Counted from the stretch's first letter, positions 23,513-32,966 are shown. The stretch is 34,981 nucleotides of DNA from Deltaproteobacteria bacterium Ga0077539 (GCA_001465015.1 LNEO01000253.1:1-34981), one strand, 5' to 3'. The notes: generated by a model not told the origin, from the sequence alone. A program made the numbers and translations.

Positions 23513-26476
23513 ATGGCGAGAGAGAGACGAGAGATCGATTGGTTGCTGTCCGTCGTCGCGATCGCGATGAGCGCGAGCTGCGCGATGCCCGAAATGATGT
23601 TGCCGCGGTCGGACGCTCGAGTGGACGCGCGCGCCGACGTCGTCACGCCGGACGTTCGCCCTCAGCCGATGGACGGCGAGGCCCCGTGCCCTGGCGGTGA
23701 CACCCGTTGCAGCGGCGTGTGCACCAGCGTTTTGTCGGACCCGATGAATTGTGGTGCCTGCGGTACGCAGTGCTCTCCCGGCGAGGTCTGCGCGATGGGC
23801 CGCTGCGGCCCTGCGACGCCAATGTGCCCGGCTGGCCAGATGAGCTGCGGCGGAGTCTGCGTCGACACGCAGACGGACCTGAACAACTGCGGCGCCTGCG
23901 GTCGTATGTGCGCCGCGGGGCAGACGTGCGCGGCCGGAATGTGCATGGGCATGGCGATGTGCCCTGCTGGCCAGACGCGCTGCGGCGCGGCGTGCGCCTC
24001 GCTCGACAGCGATCCGATGAACTGTGGTGCGTGCGGCACCGCCTGCGCCGCCGGGCAGAGCTGCACCATGGCGCGCTGCGTCTCTGCGCGAATGATGTGC
24101 GCCGCGGGCCAAACGGACTGCGCCCCGACCGCCCCGTCTCCCATGTGCGTGGACGTTCAGAGCTCGAGCGCGCACTGCGGCGCTTGCGGCAACGCGTGCT
24201 CTGCGGGGCAGAGCTGCTCCGCCGGCGTCTGCGCGTGCGCCGCGGGCACCACCCTCTGCGGTCGCTCGTGCGTCAATACGCAAACGGACGCGATGAACTG
24301 CGGCGGCTGCGGCAGCGCGTGTCCGATGGGGCAGGTGTGCGCTGCGGGACGCTGCGCGTGCCCGGCGGGACAGCTCTTGTGCGGCGGCGTCTGCGTCAAC
24401 ACGCAGACCGACAGCGCCAACTGTGGCGCCTGCGCGATGGCGTGTCCGATGGATCAGGTGTGCGCTGCGGGCCGCTGCGCGTGCATGACCGGGCAGGTGC
24501 TCTGCGGGATGCCCAGCGCGTGCGTCTCGCTGCAGACCGATCGCAACAACTGCGGCGCGTGCGGGACGGTGTGTCCGATGGGGCAGGTGTGCGCTGCCGG
24601 TCGGTGCGCTTGTCCGATGGGACAGATGGCCTGCGGGACGCCCGCGCTGTGCGTCGACACGCAGACGAGCTCTGCCCACTGCGGCGCGTGCAACAACGCG
24701 TGCGGGCCGGGCACCGGGTGCATGGCGGGGATGTGTCGAGGGATTCCTCCGGCGAACGACACGCGCGCAGGCGCGGTGATGCTCGACCTGTCGATGCCGT
24801 CGCAGACGATCGCGGTCAACACGATGGTGGCGCGCAACGACACGACGGGCCCCTGCGGATGCACGTCGGGCAACGACGTGTTCTATCGCTTCACGTTGAC
24901 GCAGCCCGAGATCGTCATGGCGGACACCTTCGGCGCCGCCTGGGACACGTCGTTGTTCTTTCAGAGCTCGACGGGCGGGTCCGTCACCGCGGGCACAGGC
25001 TTTACGACCTGCAGCGATGACTCGACCGAATGCGGCAACGTGGGTCGCCAATCAGCGATCTTCGCGAGCCTCCCTGCAGGAACATACTTTCTCGTGCTCT
25101 CCGGTTGCGGCGCGGGCGCGGCGACGATTCGGTTTCAGCACGTTCCCGCAGGAGCGGGAGCGGCGACGCGGATCACCCCGACGACGACGGCTCGTACTGC
25201 GACCGGCACGACCGGAGCGACCAGCGGCTACAGCGGGAGCTGCTGCTCGAGCGGCGGCGACGCCGCGCTGTGGTGGCTCACGTGTCCGAACACCGCGACC
25301 GCGCCCTTCTACGCGTCCACGTGCAACCCGATGACCGGCGCGAACCGCGCGGGATACAACAGCTCGCTCTCGCAGCACTCCGCGTCGCGCGCGATGGCCG
25401 CGTGCAACGACGACGTGGGTCTCGTGTGCGGCAACGGCTCGACGGTGACCTCGACGATCCCCGCGACGAGCGCCAACCAGCTGAGCCTCAACTCGCTCGT
25501 GATCGACGGCTGCATGGCGATGGGTAGCTACTCGGTCGACTACTCGCTCGGCGCGTGCGCCAGCGGGACGCGCTGCGGCAGCGCCTGCGTCGACACCGCG
25601 AGCGACGTCAACCACTGCGGAGGCTGTGATCGACGCTGCTCCGCGGGGCAGAGCTGTCGCATGGGGATGTGCAGCGACGTTCCGCTCAACGACCAGCCGG
25701 CCGGGGCGATCGCGATCAACATGGCCAACCCCCAGTCGACGTTCACCGTCAACACGATGGCGGCCGGCAACGACACGACGGGCAGCTGCGGATGCACGTC
25801 GGGCAACGACGTGTTCTACACGTTTACCGTCGCCGCCGGACGGAGCGAGCTCGTGTACGCCGACACCATCGGTTCGAACTACGACACGTCGATCTTCTTT
25901 CAGTCGAGCACTGGTACGAACATCACGACGGCCAACCTCGGAGCGCAGGGCGCGGTCTGCAACGACGACGGCGGGCTCGCCGGCTGCGGGACACTGCGTC
26001 AATCGCAAGTCATGGCTCGATTCGAGGCAGGGACGTACCGCCTGGTCGTCTCGGGCTGCGGATCGGGAGGGATGGCGACGATCCGCTTTCAGCACGTGCC
26101 GATCGGAAACGGGCCGCTCTCGTTCTTGCCGATGGGGTCGACTCCGATCGCGACGACGAGCACTTCGGGCACCGGTCGCGTCACGTCGACCTGCAGCTCG
26201 GCCGGCCCCGAGAACACGTACTACTGGTACACCTGCCCGGCCTTCGCCGCTGCGATGTTCAGCGCCAACACCTGCGGTCGCGCGAGCTGGGACACCTCGC
26301 TCGCGCAGAGCAGCCCTGGCCGCGCGACGCCCATCGTATGCAACGACGATTCGTGCGGCACGCAGTCGCAGATCACCGCCACGATCCCCGCGGGGGCGGG
26401 CATTCACGCGCTGTACGTCGATGGCTTCTCGAGCACGTCGTCCGGCTCGTACACGGTCGCCGTCACGCGACCCTGA
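23513..26476 (+). CDS. Large Cys-module lipoprotein with paired beta domains (paralogue 1)
   Basis: This 987-residue protein starts MARERREIDWLLSVVAIAMSASC (lipobox SASC, Cys23). An Asp-rich linker precedes eight eight-cysteine modules (about 59-410), for example CPAGQMSCGGVCVDTQ with NNCGACG. A beta-rich domain A (about 412-545) follows: ANDTRAGAVML, NDTTGPCGCTSGNDVFYRF, WDTSLFF, AGTYFLVLSGCG and IRFQHVP. It has the look of a PPC-type (pre-peptidase C-terminal) sandwich. Domain B (about 546-680) has LWWLTCP, CNDDVGLVCGNGS and SLNSLVIDGC. One more Cys module (about 682-720) then separates a second A (723-864) and second B (866-987). GAGG before the ATG supports the start. The gene is 123 bases upstream of its paralogue. 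Confidence 0.9.
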   Translation: MARERREIDWLLSVVAIAMSASCAMPEMMLPRSDARVDARADVVTPDVRPQPMDGEAPCPGGDTRCSGVCTSVLSDPMNCGACGTQCSPGEVCAMGRCGPATPMCPAGQMSCGGVCVDTQTDLNNCGACGRMCAAGQTCAAGMCMGMAMCPAGQTRCGAACASLDSDPMNCGACGTACAAGQSCTMARCVSARMMCAAGQTDCAPTAPSPMCVDVQSSSAHCGACGNACSAGQSCSAGVCACAAGTTLCGRSCVNTQTDAMNCGGCGSACPMGQVCAAGRCACPAGQLLCGGVCVNTQTDSANCGACAMACPMDQVCAAGRCACMTGQVLCGMPSACVSLQTDRNNCGACGTVCPMGQVCAAGRCACPMGQMACGTPALCVDTQTSSAHCGACNNACGPGTGCMAGMCRGIPPANDTRAGAVMLDLSMPSQTIAVNTMVARNDTTGPCGCTSGNDVFYRFTLTQPEIVMADTFGAAWDTSLFFQSSTGGSVTAGTGFTTCSDDSTECGNVGRQSAIFASLPAGTYFLVLSGCGAGAATIRFQHVPAGAGAATRITPTTTARTATGTTGATSGYSGSCCSSGGDAALWWLTCPNTATAPFYASTCNPMTGANRAGYNSSLSQHSASRAMAACNDDVGLVCGNGSTVTSTIPATSANQLSLNSLVIDGCMAMGSYSVDYSLGACASGTRCGSACVDTASDVNHCGGCDRRCSAGQSCRMGMCSDVPLNDQPAGAIAINMANPQSTFTVNTMAAGNDTTGSCGCTSGNDVFYTFTVAAGRSELVYADTIGSNYDTSIFFQSSTGTNITTANLGAQGAVCNDDGGLAGCGTLRQSQVMARFEAGTYRLVVSGCGSGGMATIRFQHVPIGNGPLSFLPMGSTPIATTSTSGTGRVTSTCSSAGPENTYYWYTCPAFAAAMFSANTCGRASWDTSLAQSSPGRATPIVCNDDSCGTQSQITATIPAGAGIHALYVDGFSSTSSGSYTVAVTRP

Positions 26477-26532
26477 GCAGGGTTAGCGCAGTTTTCGCAG
26501 GGGGAACGCAGAGTCCGCGCGCGAGTTCGGTG

Positions 26533-26559
26533 TTGGCCGAGCGCGGAAGTCTGTATGAT
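26533..26559 (+). promoter_or_regulatory. Candidate sigma-70-like promoter
   Basis: TTGGCC (26533-26538) and TATGAT (26554-26559, five of six to consensus) lie 41 bases before the ATG at 26600. The spacing is 15 bases, shorter than the usual 17, so the -35 assignment is weak. It would let paralogue 2 be transcribed independently of paralogue 1. Confidence 0.35.
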
Positions 26560-26590
26560 GCGCCGTTCAGTTTTCGCTATCGATCTCATT

Positions 26591-26595
26591 GGAGG
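26591..26595 (+). promoter_or_regulatory. Shine-Dalgarno GGAGG for paralogue 2
   Basis: GGAGG sits four bases before the ATG at 26600. An overlapping ATG at 26596 is in another frame and adjacent to the site. The reading frame starting at 26600 gives a clean lipoprotein signal peptide, so this ATG is the right one. Confidence 0.55.
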
Positions 26596-26599
26596 ATGA

Positions 26600-29500
26600 A
26601 TGATTCACCATCAGAGGCAGTGGCTCGCGCGCGCGATCTGTACCATCGGCGCCGCGACCGCTTTGTTCGCGTGCGCCATGCCGGTGCAGACCACGGACTC
26701 GGGCCGGGACACCGGACGAGACACCGCGGTCGCCGACGTTCAGCGTCCCGACGTGCAGATGCCGATCGACACCGGTGTGTGCGCGAGCGGCGAGACGCTG
26801 TGCGGGCCCACCTGCGTAAACCTCGACACGAGCGCGACCAACTGCGGCGCTTGTGGGCGCGCCTGCGCCGCGGGTGAGACCTGCACGATGGGCGCGTGCC
26901 GAGGCACGACGATGTGCACGGGCACCCAGACCAACTGCAGCGGCACCTGCGTGGACACGCAGAGCGACGCGAACAACTGCGGCGCCTGCGGAATGGCCTG
27001 CCCGATGGGCCAGTCGTGCGCGATGGGCATGTGTCGACCGGCGGTCATGTGCCCGATGGGGCAGACCGACTGCGGCGGCATGTGCGTCGACACCCGGACC
27101 AGCGCGACCCACTGCGGCATGTGCGGAACGTCCTGCCCTGCTGGGCAGACGTGCATGATGGGCGCCTGCGCTGCGCCGATGTGCACGGGGAGCGAGACGC
27201 TCTGCGGCGGCCGCTGCGTCAACACGCAGACGGACGGGATGAATTGTGGTGCTTGCGGCAACGTGTGCCCGATGGGACAGACGTGCACCGCTGGGGCGTG
27301 CGTCAACACGATGGTGATGTGCACCGCGCCCGAGGTGAACTGTGGCGGCCGCTGCGTCAACACGCAGACGAGCGCGACGAACTGCGGCGTGTGTGGCCGC
27401 GCGTGCGCGATGGGGCAGACCTGCTCCGCGGGTATGTGCATGGGCACGGTCGTCTGCCCGATGGGCCAGATGGTCTGCGGGTCGGCCTGCGCGGACCTGC
27501 AGACGGACCCGATCAACTGCGGCGCGTGCGGCACCATGTGTCCTGCCGGTCAGACCTGCTCGATGGGTCGCTGCGTGATGGGCCGTCCGATGTGTCCCGC
27601 GGGGCAGACGGACTGCGCCCCGATGGCGCCTGCTCCCAACTGCGTGGATCTTCAGTCGAGCATGGCCAACTGCGGCGCGTGCGGGGTTGTGTGCGGCGCG
27701 GGGCAGACCTGCTCTGCCGGTCGCTGCGCGTGCGGCGCGGGCCAGATGCTCTGCGGACGCACGTGCATCAACACGACATCGGATAACAACAACTGCGGCG
27801 CGTGCGGCCGCGTCTGCGCTGGTGGCACGACGTGCCAGAGCGGGACCTGCCGTTGCCCCGCAGGCCAGACGGGCTGCGGCACCCCGGCGGTCTGCGTGGA
27901 CCTGACGACCAGCGGGGCGAACTGTGGAGCGTGCGGCAGGGCGTGCCCGACGGGGCAGAGCTGCACCGGGGGTGTGTGCGGGTGTCCGATGGGACAGATG
28001 GCGTGCGGGACGCCTTCGAGTTGCGTGAACACGCAGACGGACCGCAACAACTGCGGGATGTGCGGTCGCGTGTGCGCGATGGGCCAGACGTGCAACGCAG
28101 GCGTGTGCGCGTGCCCGATGGGCCAGACGGCGTGCGGGGGCGTTTGCGTGGACCTGCAGACCAGCGCGGCCAACTGCGGCGCGTGCGGGACCGCGTGCCC
28201 GATGGGGACGGCGTGCACCGCCGGTCGCTGCATGGGTACTCCGCCAGCGAACGACACGCGCGCGGGAGCGACCTTGATCAACCTGGCGATGCCTTCGCAG
28301 ACGATCGCGGCGAACACGACGTCGGCCCGGCACGACACCAACGGCACGTGCGGCTGCACGACGACGGGCAACGACGTCTTCTATCGCTTCGTCTTGACGG
28401 TGCCCGAGATCGTCTACGCCGACACGCTGGGCGCGACCTGGGATACGTCGTTGTTCATTCAGGACGCGGCGGGCAACAACGTGACGGCGAGCGCTGGCTT
28501 CACGACGTGCAACGACGACGCGCGCGACTGCGGGTTGACGAGTGGTCTGCAGTCGATGGTGGTCGCGAGGCTCCCGGCGGGGACGTACTTCCTCGTGCTG
28601 TCGGGCTGCTCGGCGGGCATGGCGAACATCAAGTTTCAGCACTTGCCCGCGGGCAACGGAACGTCTTCGCGCATCGCGCCGGACGGCACGGTTCGTCAAG
28701 CGATGAGCACGACGTCGGGCACGGGAACGACGACGAGCACCTGCTGCTCGGGCTCTCCCGAGAACTCTCTGTGGTGGTTGACCTGCCCGAGCAGCGCGGC
28801 CAACACCTTCAACGCCAACACGTGCAACGCGATGACCGGCGCGACGACGGCGGCGTACGACGTGTCGTTGACGCAGGCGAGCGCGCTGCGCAGCGGCGCG
28901 GTGTGCAACGATGACGTCGGCTTCGGCTTCGTGTGCGGCAACGGGTCCAACGTCAACGCGTCGATCCCCGCGACCGCGGCGAACCAGGTGGGCCTCAACA
29001 CCCTCGTGGTCGACGGGTGCTCTGGGTCCGGCGCTGCCACGGTCAACTACGTGATGGCGACGTGCGCGACTGGGACGCGCTGCGGCGCGATCTGCGCAGA
29101 CACGCTCAACGACAACAACAACTGCGGCGGCTGCGCGCGTCGCTGCAACGCAGGAACGGCGTGCAGCGGCGGCGTGTGCGTGGCTGCTCCGTCCAACGAC
29201 CGCCCCGCAGGCGCGGTCGTCATCAACATGGCCAACCCGCAGTCGACCTTTACCGTGAACACGGTGGCGGCGGTCAACGACACCTCCGGCTCCTGCGGCT
29301 GCACGGCCGGTGAGGATGTGTTCTACAACTTCACGCTGACAGCGCCGGAGATCGTCTACGCCGACACGATCGGATCGACGCGGGACACGGCGATCTTCAT
29401 CCAGACCTCGACGGGCACCAACGTGGCGAGCGCTGGTCTGCCCAACGGGGCGACCTGCAACGACGACGGCGGCCTCGCGGGCTGCGCGACCGGAACGCAG

Positions 29501-29977
29501 TCGCAGATCATGGCGCAGCTCCCCGCGGGCGCATACCGCCTCGTGGTCTCTGGCTGCGGCGCGGGCGGACCGACGAACATCCGCTTTCAGCACTTGCCTG
29601 TTGGAAACGGCGCGGTTGCTGCGCTCGCCGCTGGCAGCTCGACGCCGTCCGGCACGACGTCTGGCACGGGTCGAATCACCTCGACTTGCTGCTCGACTGG
29701 GCCAGAGAACACGTACTACTGGTACACGTGCGGCGCCGCGATGGGCGGCTCGTTCACGGCGAGCACCTGCGGTCGCGCGACCTGGGACACCGAGCTCGCG
29801 CAGCGCAGCGCGGCGCGGACGCCCGTCGAGGTCTGCAACGACGATGTCGGCGGCACGTGTGGTGTTCGATCGTCGATCACCAGCACGATCCCGGCGGGCG
29901 CTGGCATTCACACGCTCTACGTCGACGGTTGTCTGAGCAACTCGGGCGCGTTCAGCGTGTCGGTCTCGCGTCCGTGA
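26600..29977 (+). CDS. Large Cys-module lipoprotein with paired beta domains (paralogue 2)
   Basis: This 1125-residue protein starts MIHHQRQWLARAICTIGAATALFAC (lipobox LFAC, Cys25). After a Thr/Asp-rich linker come 11 eight-cysteine modules (about 60-543), the last ones CPMGQMACGTPSSCVNTQ and CPMGQTACGGVCVDLQ. Domain A (about 547-683, ANDTRAGATLINLAMPSQT, GNDVFYRFVL, WDTSLFIQ), domain B (685-820, LWWLTCP, CNDDVGFGFVCGNGS), a twelfth Cys module (about 822-860), and a second A and B to the end follow the same order as paralogue 1. Both second B domains keep GPENTYYWYTC and AGAGIHALYVDG or AGAGIHTLYVDG. The N-terminal module count is the main difference (11 against 8). A predicted surface-anchored extended stalk with beta-domain heads; ligand unknown. 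Confidence 0.9.
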   Translation: MIHHQRQWLARAICTIGAATALFACAMPVQTTDSGRDTGRDTAVADVQRPDVQMPIDTGVCASGETLCGPTCVNLDTSATNCGACGRACAAGETCTMGACRGTTMCTGTQTNCSGTCVDTQSDANNCGACGMACPMGQSCAMGMCRPAVMCPMGQTDCGGMCVDTRTSATHCGMCGTSCPAGQTCMMGACAAPMCTGSETLCGGRCVNTQTDGMNCGACGNVCPMGQTCTAGACVNTMVMCTAPEVNCGGRCVNTQTSATNCGVCGRACAMGQTCSAGMCMGTVVCPMGQMVCGSACADLQTDPINCGACGTMCPAGQTCSMGRCVMGRPMCPAGQTDCAPMAPAPNCVDLQSSMANCGACGVVCGAGQTCSAGRCACGAGQMLCGRTCINTTSDNNNCGACGRVCAGGTTCQSGTCRCPAGQTGCGTPAVCVDLTTSGANCGACGRACPTGQSCTGGVCGCPMGQMACGTPSSCVNTQTDRNNCGMCGRVCAMGQTCNAGVCACPMGQTACGGVCVDLQTSAANCGACGTACPMGTACTAGRCMGTPPANDTRAGATLINLAMPSQTIAANTTSARHDTNGTCGCTTTGNDVFYRFVLTVPEIVYADTLGATWDTSLFIQDAAGNNVTASAGFTTCNDDARDCGLTSGLQSMVVARLPAGTYFLVLSGCSAGMANIKFQHLPAGNGTSSRIAPDGTVRQAMSTTSGTGTTTSTCCSGSPENSLWWLTCPSSAANTFNANTCNAMTGATTAAYDVSLTQASALRSGAVCNDDVGFGFVCGNGSNVNASIPATAANQVGLNTLVVDGCSGSGAATVNYVMATCATGTRCGAICADTLNDNNNCGGCARRCNAGTACSGGVCVAAPSNDRPAGAVVINMANPQSTFTVNTVAAVNDTSGSCGCTAGEDVFYNFTLTAPEIVYADTIGSTRDTAIFIQTSTGTNVASAGLPNGATCNDDGGLAGCATGTQSQIMAQLPAGAYRLVVSGCGAGGPTNIRFQHLPVGNGAVAALAAGSSTPSGTTSGTGRITSTCCSTGPENTYYWYTCGAAMGGSFTASTCGRATWDTELAQRSAARTPVEVCNDDVGGTCGVRSSITSTIPAGAGIHTLYVDGCLSNSGAFSVSVSRP

Positions 29978-29999
29978 GCTGAGCGCTGGGGGAGCCGCG

Positions 30000-30677
30000 C
30001 TAGGGGGGGCGTGTCGATGGCTCGATTCGCTCGACTTTTCCTCGGGCGATGAACACGCGTCGGTCCGCGACGCGCTCTGCGAGCGGACGGTCGTGGGTCA
30101 CGACGATCACGATGCAGCCTCGCTTCTTGGCGTCATCGATGGCCGTCGCGACGCGCTCTGTCGAAGCGTGGTCGAGTCCCGTCGTGGGCTCGTCGAAGAG
30201 CAGCATGGTCGGCTCGTGAACCATGGCTCTCGCGAGCGAGACGCGCTGCAGTTGTCCTCGCGACAAGACTCGGGCGGGCTTGTCGACAAACGACGAGAGC
30301 GCGTAGGCGTCGATGACGCGCTCGATCGCGGCGCTCGGGGACGAGACGCGGTACCAGCGCGCGTAGAGCGTGAGCGACTCGCGCGCGCTCAGGTCCGGGT
30401 ACACGAGCGCCTCGTGCGCGACGAGCCCGATCGCGGGGCGGATCTGTGATCGGTCGTCGGGCAGCTCGTACTCGCCGTAGCGAACAGCGCCTGCGTTGGG
30501 GCGCGCGAGCGTCGCGAGGACGTTGAGGAGCGAGGATTTTCCCGCGCCGTTGGGGCCTTCGATGGTGCTCACCGTGCCTGCGTCGAAGGCTACGGTGACC
30601 CCTGCGAGCGCGCGGGTGGCTCCGTAGGCGAGAGAGACTCGCTCAACTTCGACCCGCTCGAACTGGGCGCGCTGCAT
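30000..30677 (-). CDS. CcmA-like ABC transporter ATP-binding protein
   Basis: This 226-residue ATPase has Walker A GPNGAGKSS (41-49), a Q-loop-region IGLVAHEALVYPDLSARESL, signature LSRGQLQRVSLARAM (138-152), Walker B MLLFDEPTTGLD (158-169) and the H-loop VVTHD. The short length and LSRGQ form resemble CcmA, which powers haem or cytochrome c biogenesis export, and small export ATPases generally. No membrane partner (CcmB/C-like) is in the window on either side. The ATG at 30677 starts 13 bases after the E1 alpha stop, so the two are probably cotranscribed. A longer frame from 30785 overlaps the E1 alpha gene. The stop lies 22 bases from the convergent lipoprotein stop. Confidence 0.85.
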   Translation of the reverse strand: MQRAQFERVEVERVSLAYGATRALAGVTVAFDAGTVSTIEGPNGAGKSSLLNVLATLARPNAGAVRYGEYELPDDRSQIRPAIGLVAHEALVYPDLSARESLTLYARWYRVSSPSAAIERVIDAYALSSFVDKPARVLSRGQLQRVSLARAMVHEPTMLLFDEPTTGLDHASTERVATAIDDAKKRGCIVIVVTHDRPLAERVADRRVFIARGKVERIEPSTRPP

Positions 30678-30690
30678 CGAACTCGCGCGC

Positions 30691-31818
30691 TCAGTGCCCC
30701 GCGCCGTGAGCGGGGGGAGGGGCGCTCGCGAGCAGCTCGTCGCGCTGCTCGCGCAGATGCCAGGGCAGCTCGCCGTACACGTCATCGAACACCGATTCGC
30801 GCGGCGGATTCGAGGCGGACTCGACCATCGCGATGGCGGCCTTCACCTCGGCGTCGACCTCGGCGAACAGCGCCTCGTCCCGCGCCTCGTCGATCAGGCC
30901 GCGAGCGACCATGGCCTTGCGCAGCTTGTCGAGCGGGTCTTTCTTGCGCCACTCCTCGACCTCTTCGTTCGAGCGATAGCGCGTGGGGTCGTCGCTCGAG
31001 GAGTGCGCGCCCATGCGATAGGTGACGCACTCGATGAAGGTCGGACCGTGTCCGTCCCGCGCGCGCTGGGCGGCGTCTGTGAGCGCGAGGAACACCGCGC
31101 AGATGTCGTTGCCGTCCACGCGGACGCCGGGCATCCCGTAGGCGATGGCCTTGGACGCGAAGGTAGGCGAGGCGGTTTGCATCTTCGACGGCACGCTGAT
31201 GGCCCAGTGGTTGTTCTGGCAGACGATCACGCAGGGCGTCTTGAAAACGGCTGCGAAATTCATCGCGTTGTGAAAGTCTGACTGGCTCGTGGCGCCGTCG
31301 CCGAGAAAGCCCACGGCGATGCTCTTGGCCTTGCGGAGCTTCATGGCCCACGCCGCGCCGACCGCCTGCGGGACTTGCGGCCCGATGCAGCTCGACCAGC
31401 TCACTTGATGAACGCTCTTGCCCGAGTAGTGACTTGGCATCTGGCGACCCTTGTTGACGTCGCACGCGTTGCCGAAGCACTGCGCGACGTAGGTCTCCAG
31501 CGGAAATCCTCGCACGAGCATCGCCGGTCCCTCGCGCAGCGCTGGGAAGATCCAGTCCTCCGCGTCGAGCGCGAGCCCCGTGGCGATCGGCGTGGCCTCC
31601 TGCCCTTTGACCTCGCCGTAGAATCCGATGCGTCCCTGTCGCTGGATCACGAGCATCCGCTCGTCGAGCGCGCGGAGCCTGCGCATCTCGCGGTACATCC
31701 GCGTGAGGAGCGCGTCAGAGATCTTCGCCTGGTGCTCGGCGCTCATCGAGCCATCGTCGCCGATCACCGAAAAGAGACCGAACATCGGGTCGGTCGAGGC
31801 AGCCACTACCTTGCTCAT
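30691..31818 (-). CDS. 2-oxoacid dehydrogenase E1 component, alpha subunit
   Basis: This 375-residue thiamine-diphosphate enzyme subunit decarboxylates a 2-oxo acid for the pyruvate or branched-chain dehydrogenase complex. The ThDP/Mg motif GDGATSQSDFHNAMNF (173-188) through QNNHWAIS is intact. The alpha-subunit landmarks RIGFYGEVKGQEA, REGPAMLVRGFPLE, MPSHYSGKSVH and TYRMGAHSSSDDPTRYRS are present. The pattern is closest to branched-chain-type E1 alpha, where HSSSDDPTRYR holds the regulatory loop, but pyruvate or other substrates are not excluded. Neither an E1 beta nor an E2 gene follows, which is unusual since E1 alpha and beta genes are normally adjacent. It lies 53 bases after queG and 13 before an ABC ATPase, all on the minus strand. 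Confidence 0.9.
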   Translation of the reverse strand: MSKVVAASTDPMFGLFSVIGDDGSMSAEHQAKISDALLTRMYREMRRLRALDERMLVIQRQGRIGFYGEVKGQEATPIATGLALDAEDWIFPALREGPAMLVRGFPLETYVAQCFGNACDVNKGRQMPSHYSGKSVHQVSWSSCIGPQVPQAVGAAWAMKLRKAKSIAVGFLGDGATSQSDFHNAMNFAAVFKTPCVIVCQNNHWAISVPSKMQTASPTFASKAIAYGMPGVRVDGNDICAVFLALTDAAQRARDGHGPTFIECVTYRMGAHSSSDDPTRYRSNEEVEEWRKKDPLDKLRKAMVARGLIDEARDEALFAEVDAEVKAAIAMVESASNPPRESVFDDVYGELPWHLREQRDELLASAPPPAHGAGH

Positions 31819-31871
31819 TGCTCGTGCGCGGGGAGCCTACACCATCGTCGCGGAAGCTCGGAGCAGATGTG

Positions 31872-32966
31872 TCAGGGTCGCTGACGGGACTCGATGCGAG
31901 CGATGGCCCAGCGCGCGAGCGCGCGCAGCGGCTCGTCGCGTTCGCGTTCGATCGAGGCGTAGAGCGCGGGGAGGTGCGATTCGTCGCCGAAGTTACCGAG
32001 CACGATCATGGCGTTGCGGACGAGGCCGTCGCGTCCAGGGCGGCCGAGGGGAGAGCCGAGCGTGAGGCGCCGAAACTCTGCCTCGTCGAGAGAGAGCAGC
32101 GACTCGACGGTGCGCTTGGACCACCGCGCTCCGAGCGCGAACTGCGGAGCGATCTCTCGAGGCGTCGGGCTCTTGTTGAAGGGACAGACGTCCTGGCATT
32201 CGTCGCAGCCGAAGAAGCGGTCGCCGATCCCTTCTCTGAGCTCTTCGGGGATCTCGCCTTCGTGCTCGATCGTGAGAAACGAAACACATTTTCGAGCGTC
32301 GAGCACAAATGGTCTCGGAAAGGCACCGGTCGGGCACGCGTCCAGACACAGCGTGCAGGCTCCACATCGGGAGTCTAGAGCAGTGTCCGGAGCGAGCTCC
32401 GCGGTCGTCACCACCTCCCCGAGCAGGAAGAACGAGCCGATCCCCGGAGCGATGATCATGCCGTTTTTTCCTACGAAACCTACGCCCGCGAGGCGCGCCC
32501 AGGCGCGCTCGAGGATCGGCGCTGTGTCCACCATGGGCCGCGCTTCGCAGCCGGTCTCGTTGCGAACAAACTCGGCGAGTCTTCGGAGTCTCTTTCGAAC
32601 AAAATTGTGATAGTCTTGGCCCCTCGCGTAGGCAGCGACGCGCGCCCCTCGAAGGCCCAGCATGCCGGAGTCCACCGCGTCGCGCTTTGCGGCGTCGACG
32701 GGCGCAGCGGGACGGTAGTCCGTCGCACACACGATCACACTCCGCGCACCGTCGAGCACGGCTGGCGTGTCGAGGGTGCGACGCGACTCCTGATTGTGCG
32801 CGAGGTAGGTCATCGAGCCATGCATCCCTTCGTCGATGAACGCACGATACCGCGAGAAATCCTGTGAAATGTCCTCGACGCGCGCGATCCCGACCCGCGT
32901 GAATCCGAGCGAAGAACATCGCGTCCGAATGGCTTCCTCGAGGCCTTGTGTTTGCTCAGTGATCAT
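31872..32966 (-). CDS. queG: Epoxyqueuosine reductase QueG
   Basis: This 364-residue enzyme catalyses the last step of queuosine synthesis in tRNA, reducing epoxyqueuosine with cobalamin and two [4Fe-4S] clusters. The cluster motifs are CGACTLCLDACPTG (Cys201, 204, 207, 211) and CDECQDVCP (Cys254, 257, 261), with Cys227 as a further probable ligand. The family's catalytic Asp is in MVDTAPILER (Asp147), and cobalamin-region features RGQDYHNFVRKRL and GKNGMIIAPGIGSFFLLGEV are present. The C-terminus carries the usual HEAT-like helices (GRDGLVRNAMIVLGNFGDES). The ATG at 32966 is supported by family length (about 350-380). It is divergent from the FHA-GGDEF gene, with 72 bases between. Confidence 0.95.
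   Translation of the reverse strand: MITEQTQGLEEAIRTRCSSLGFTRVGIARVEDISQDFSRYRAFIDEGMHGSMTYLAHNQESRRTLDTPAVLDGARSVIVCATDYRPAAPVDAAKRDAVDSGMLGLRGARVAAYARGQDYHNFVRKRLRRLAEFVRNETGCEARPMVDTAPILERAWARLAGVGFVGKNGMIIAPGIGSFFLLGEVVTTAELAPDTALDSRCGACTLCLDACPTGAFPRPFVLDARKCVSFLTIEHEGEIPEELREGIGDRFFGCDECQDVCPFNKSPTPREIAPQFALGARWSKRTVESLLSLDEAEFRRLTLGSPLGRPGRDGLVRNAMIVLGNFGDESHLPALYASIERERDEPLRALARWAIARIESRQRP

Noticed and set aside
26567..29911. Minus-strand open frame of about 1110 codons opposite paralogue 2
   Set aside because: Composition is Arg/Ala/His repeats mirroring the Cys modules; the plus strand has a clear signal peptide, ribosome site and domains.
29982..30001. Hairpin AGCGC/GCGCT between convergent genes as a terminator
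   Set aside because: Only five base pairs with a 10-base loop and no T-run; too weak to call.
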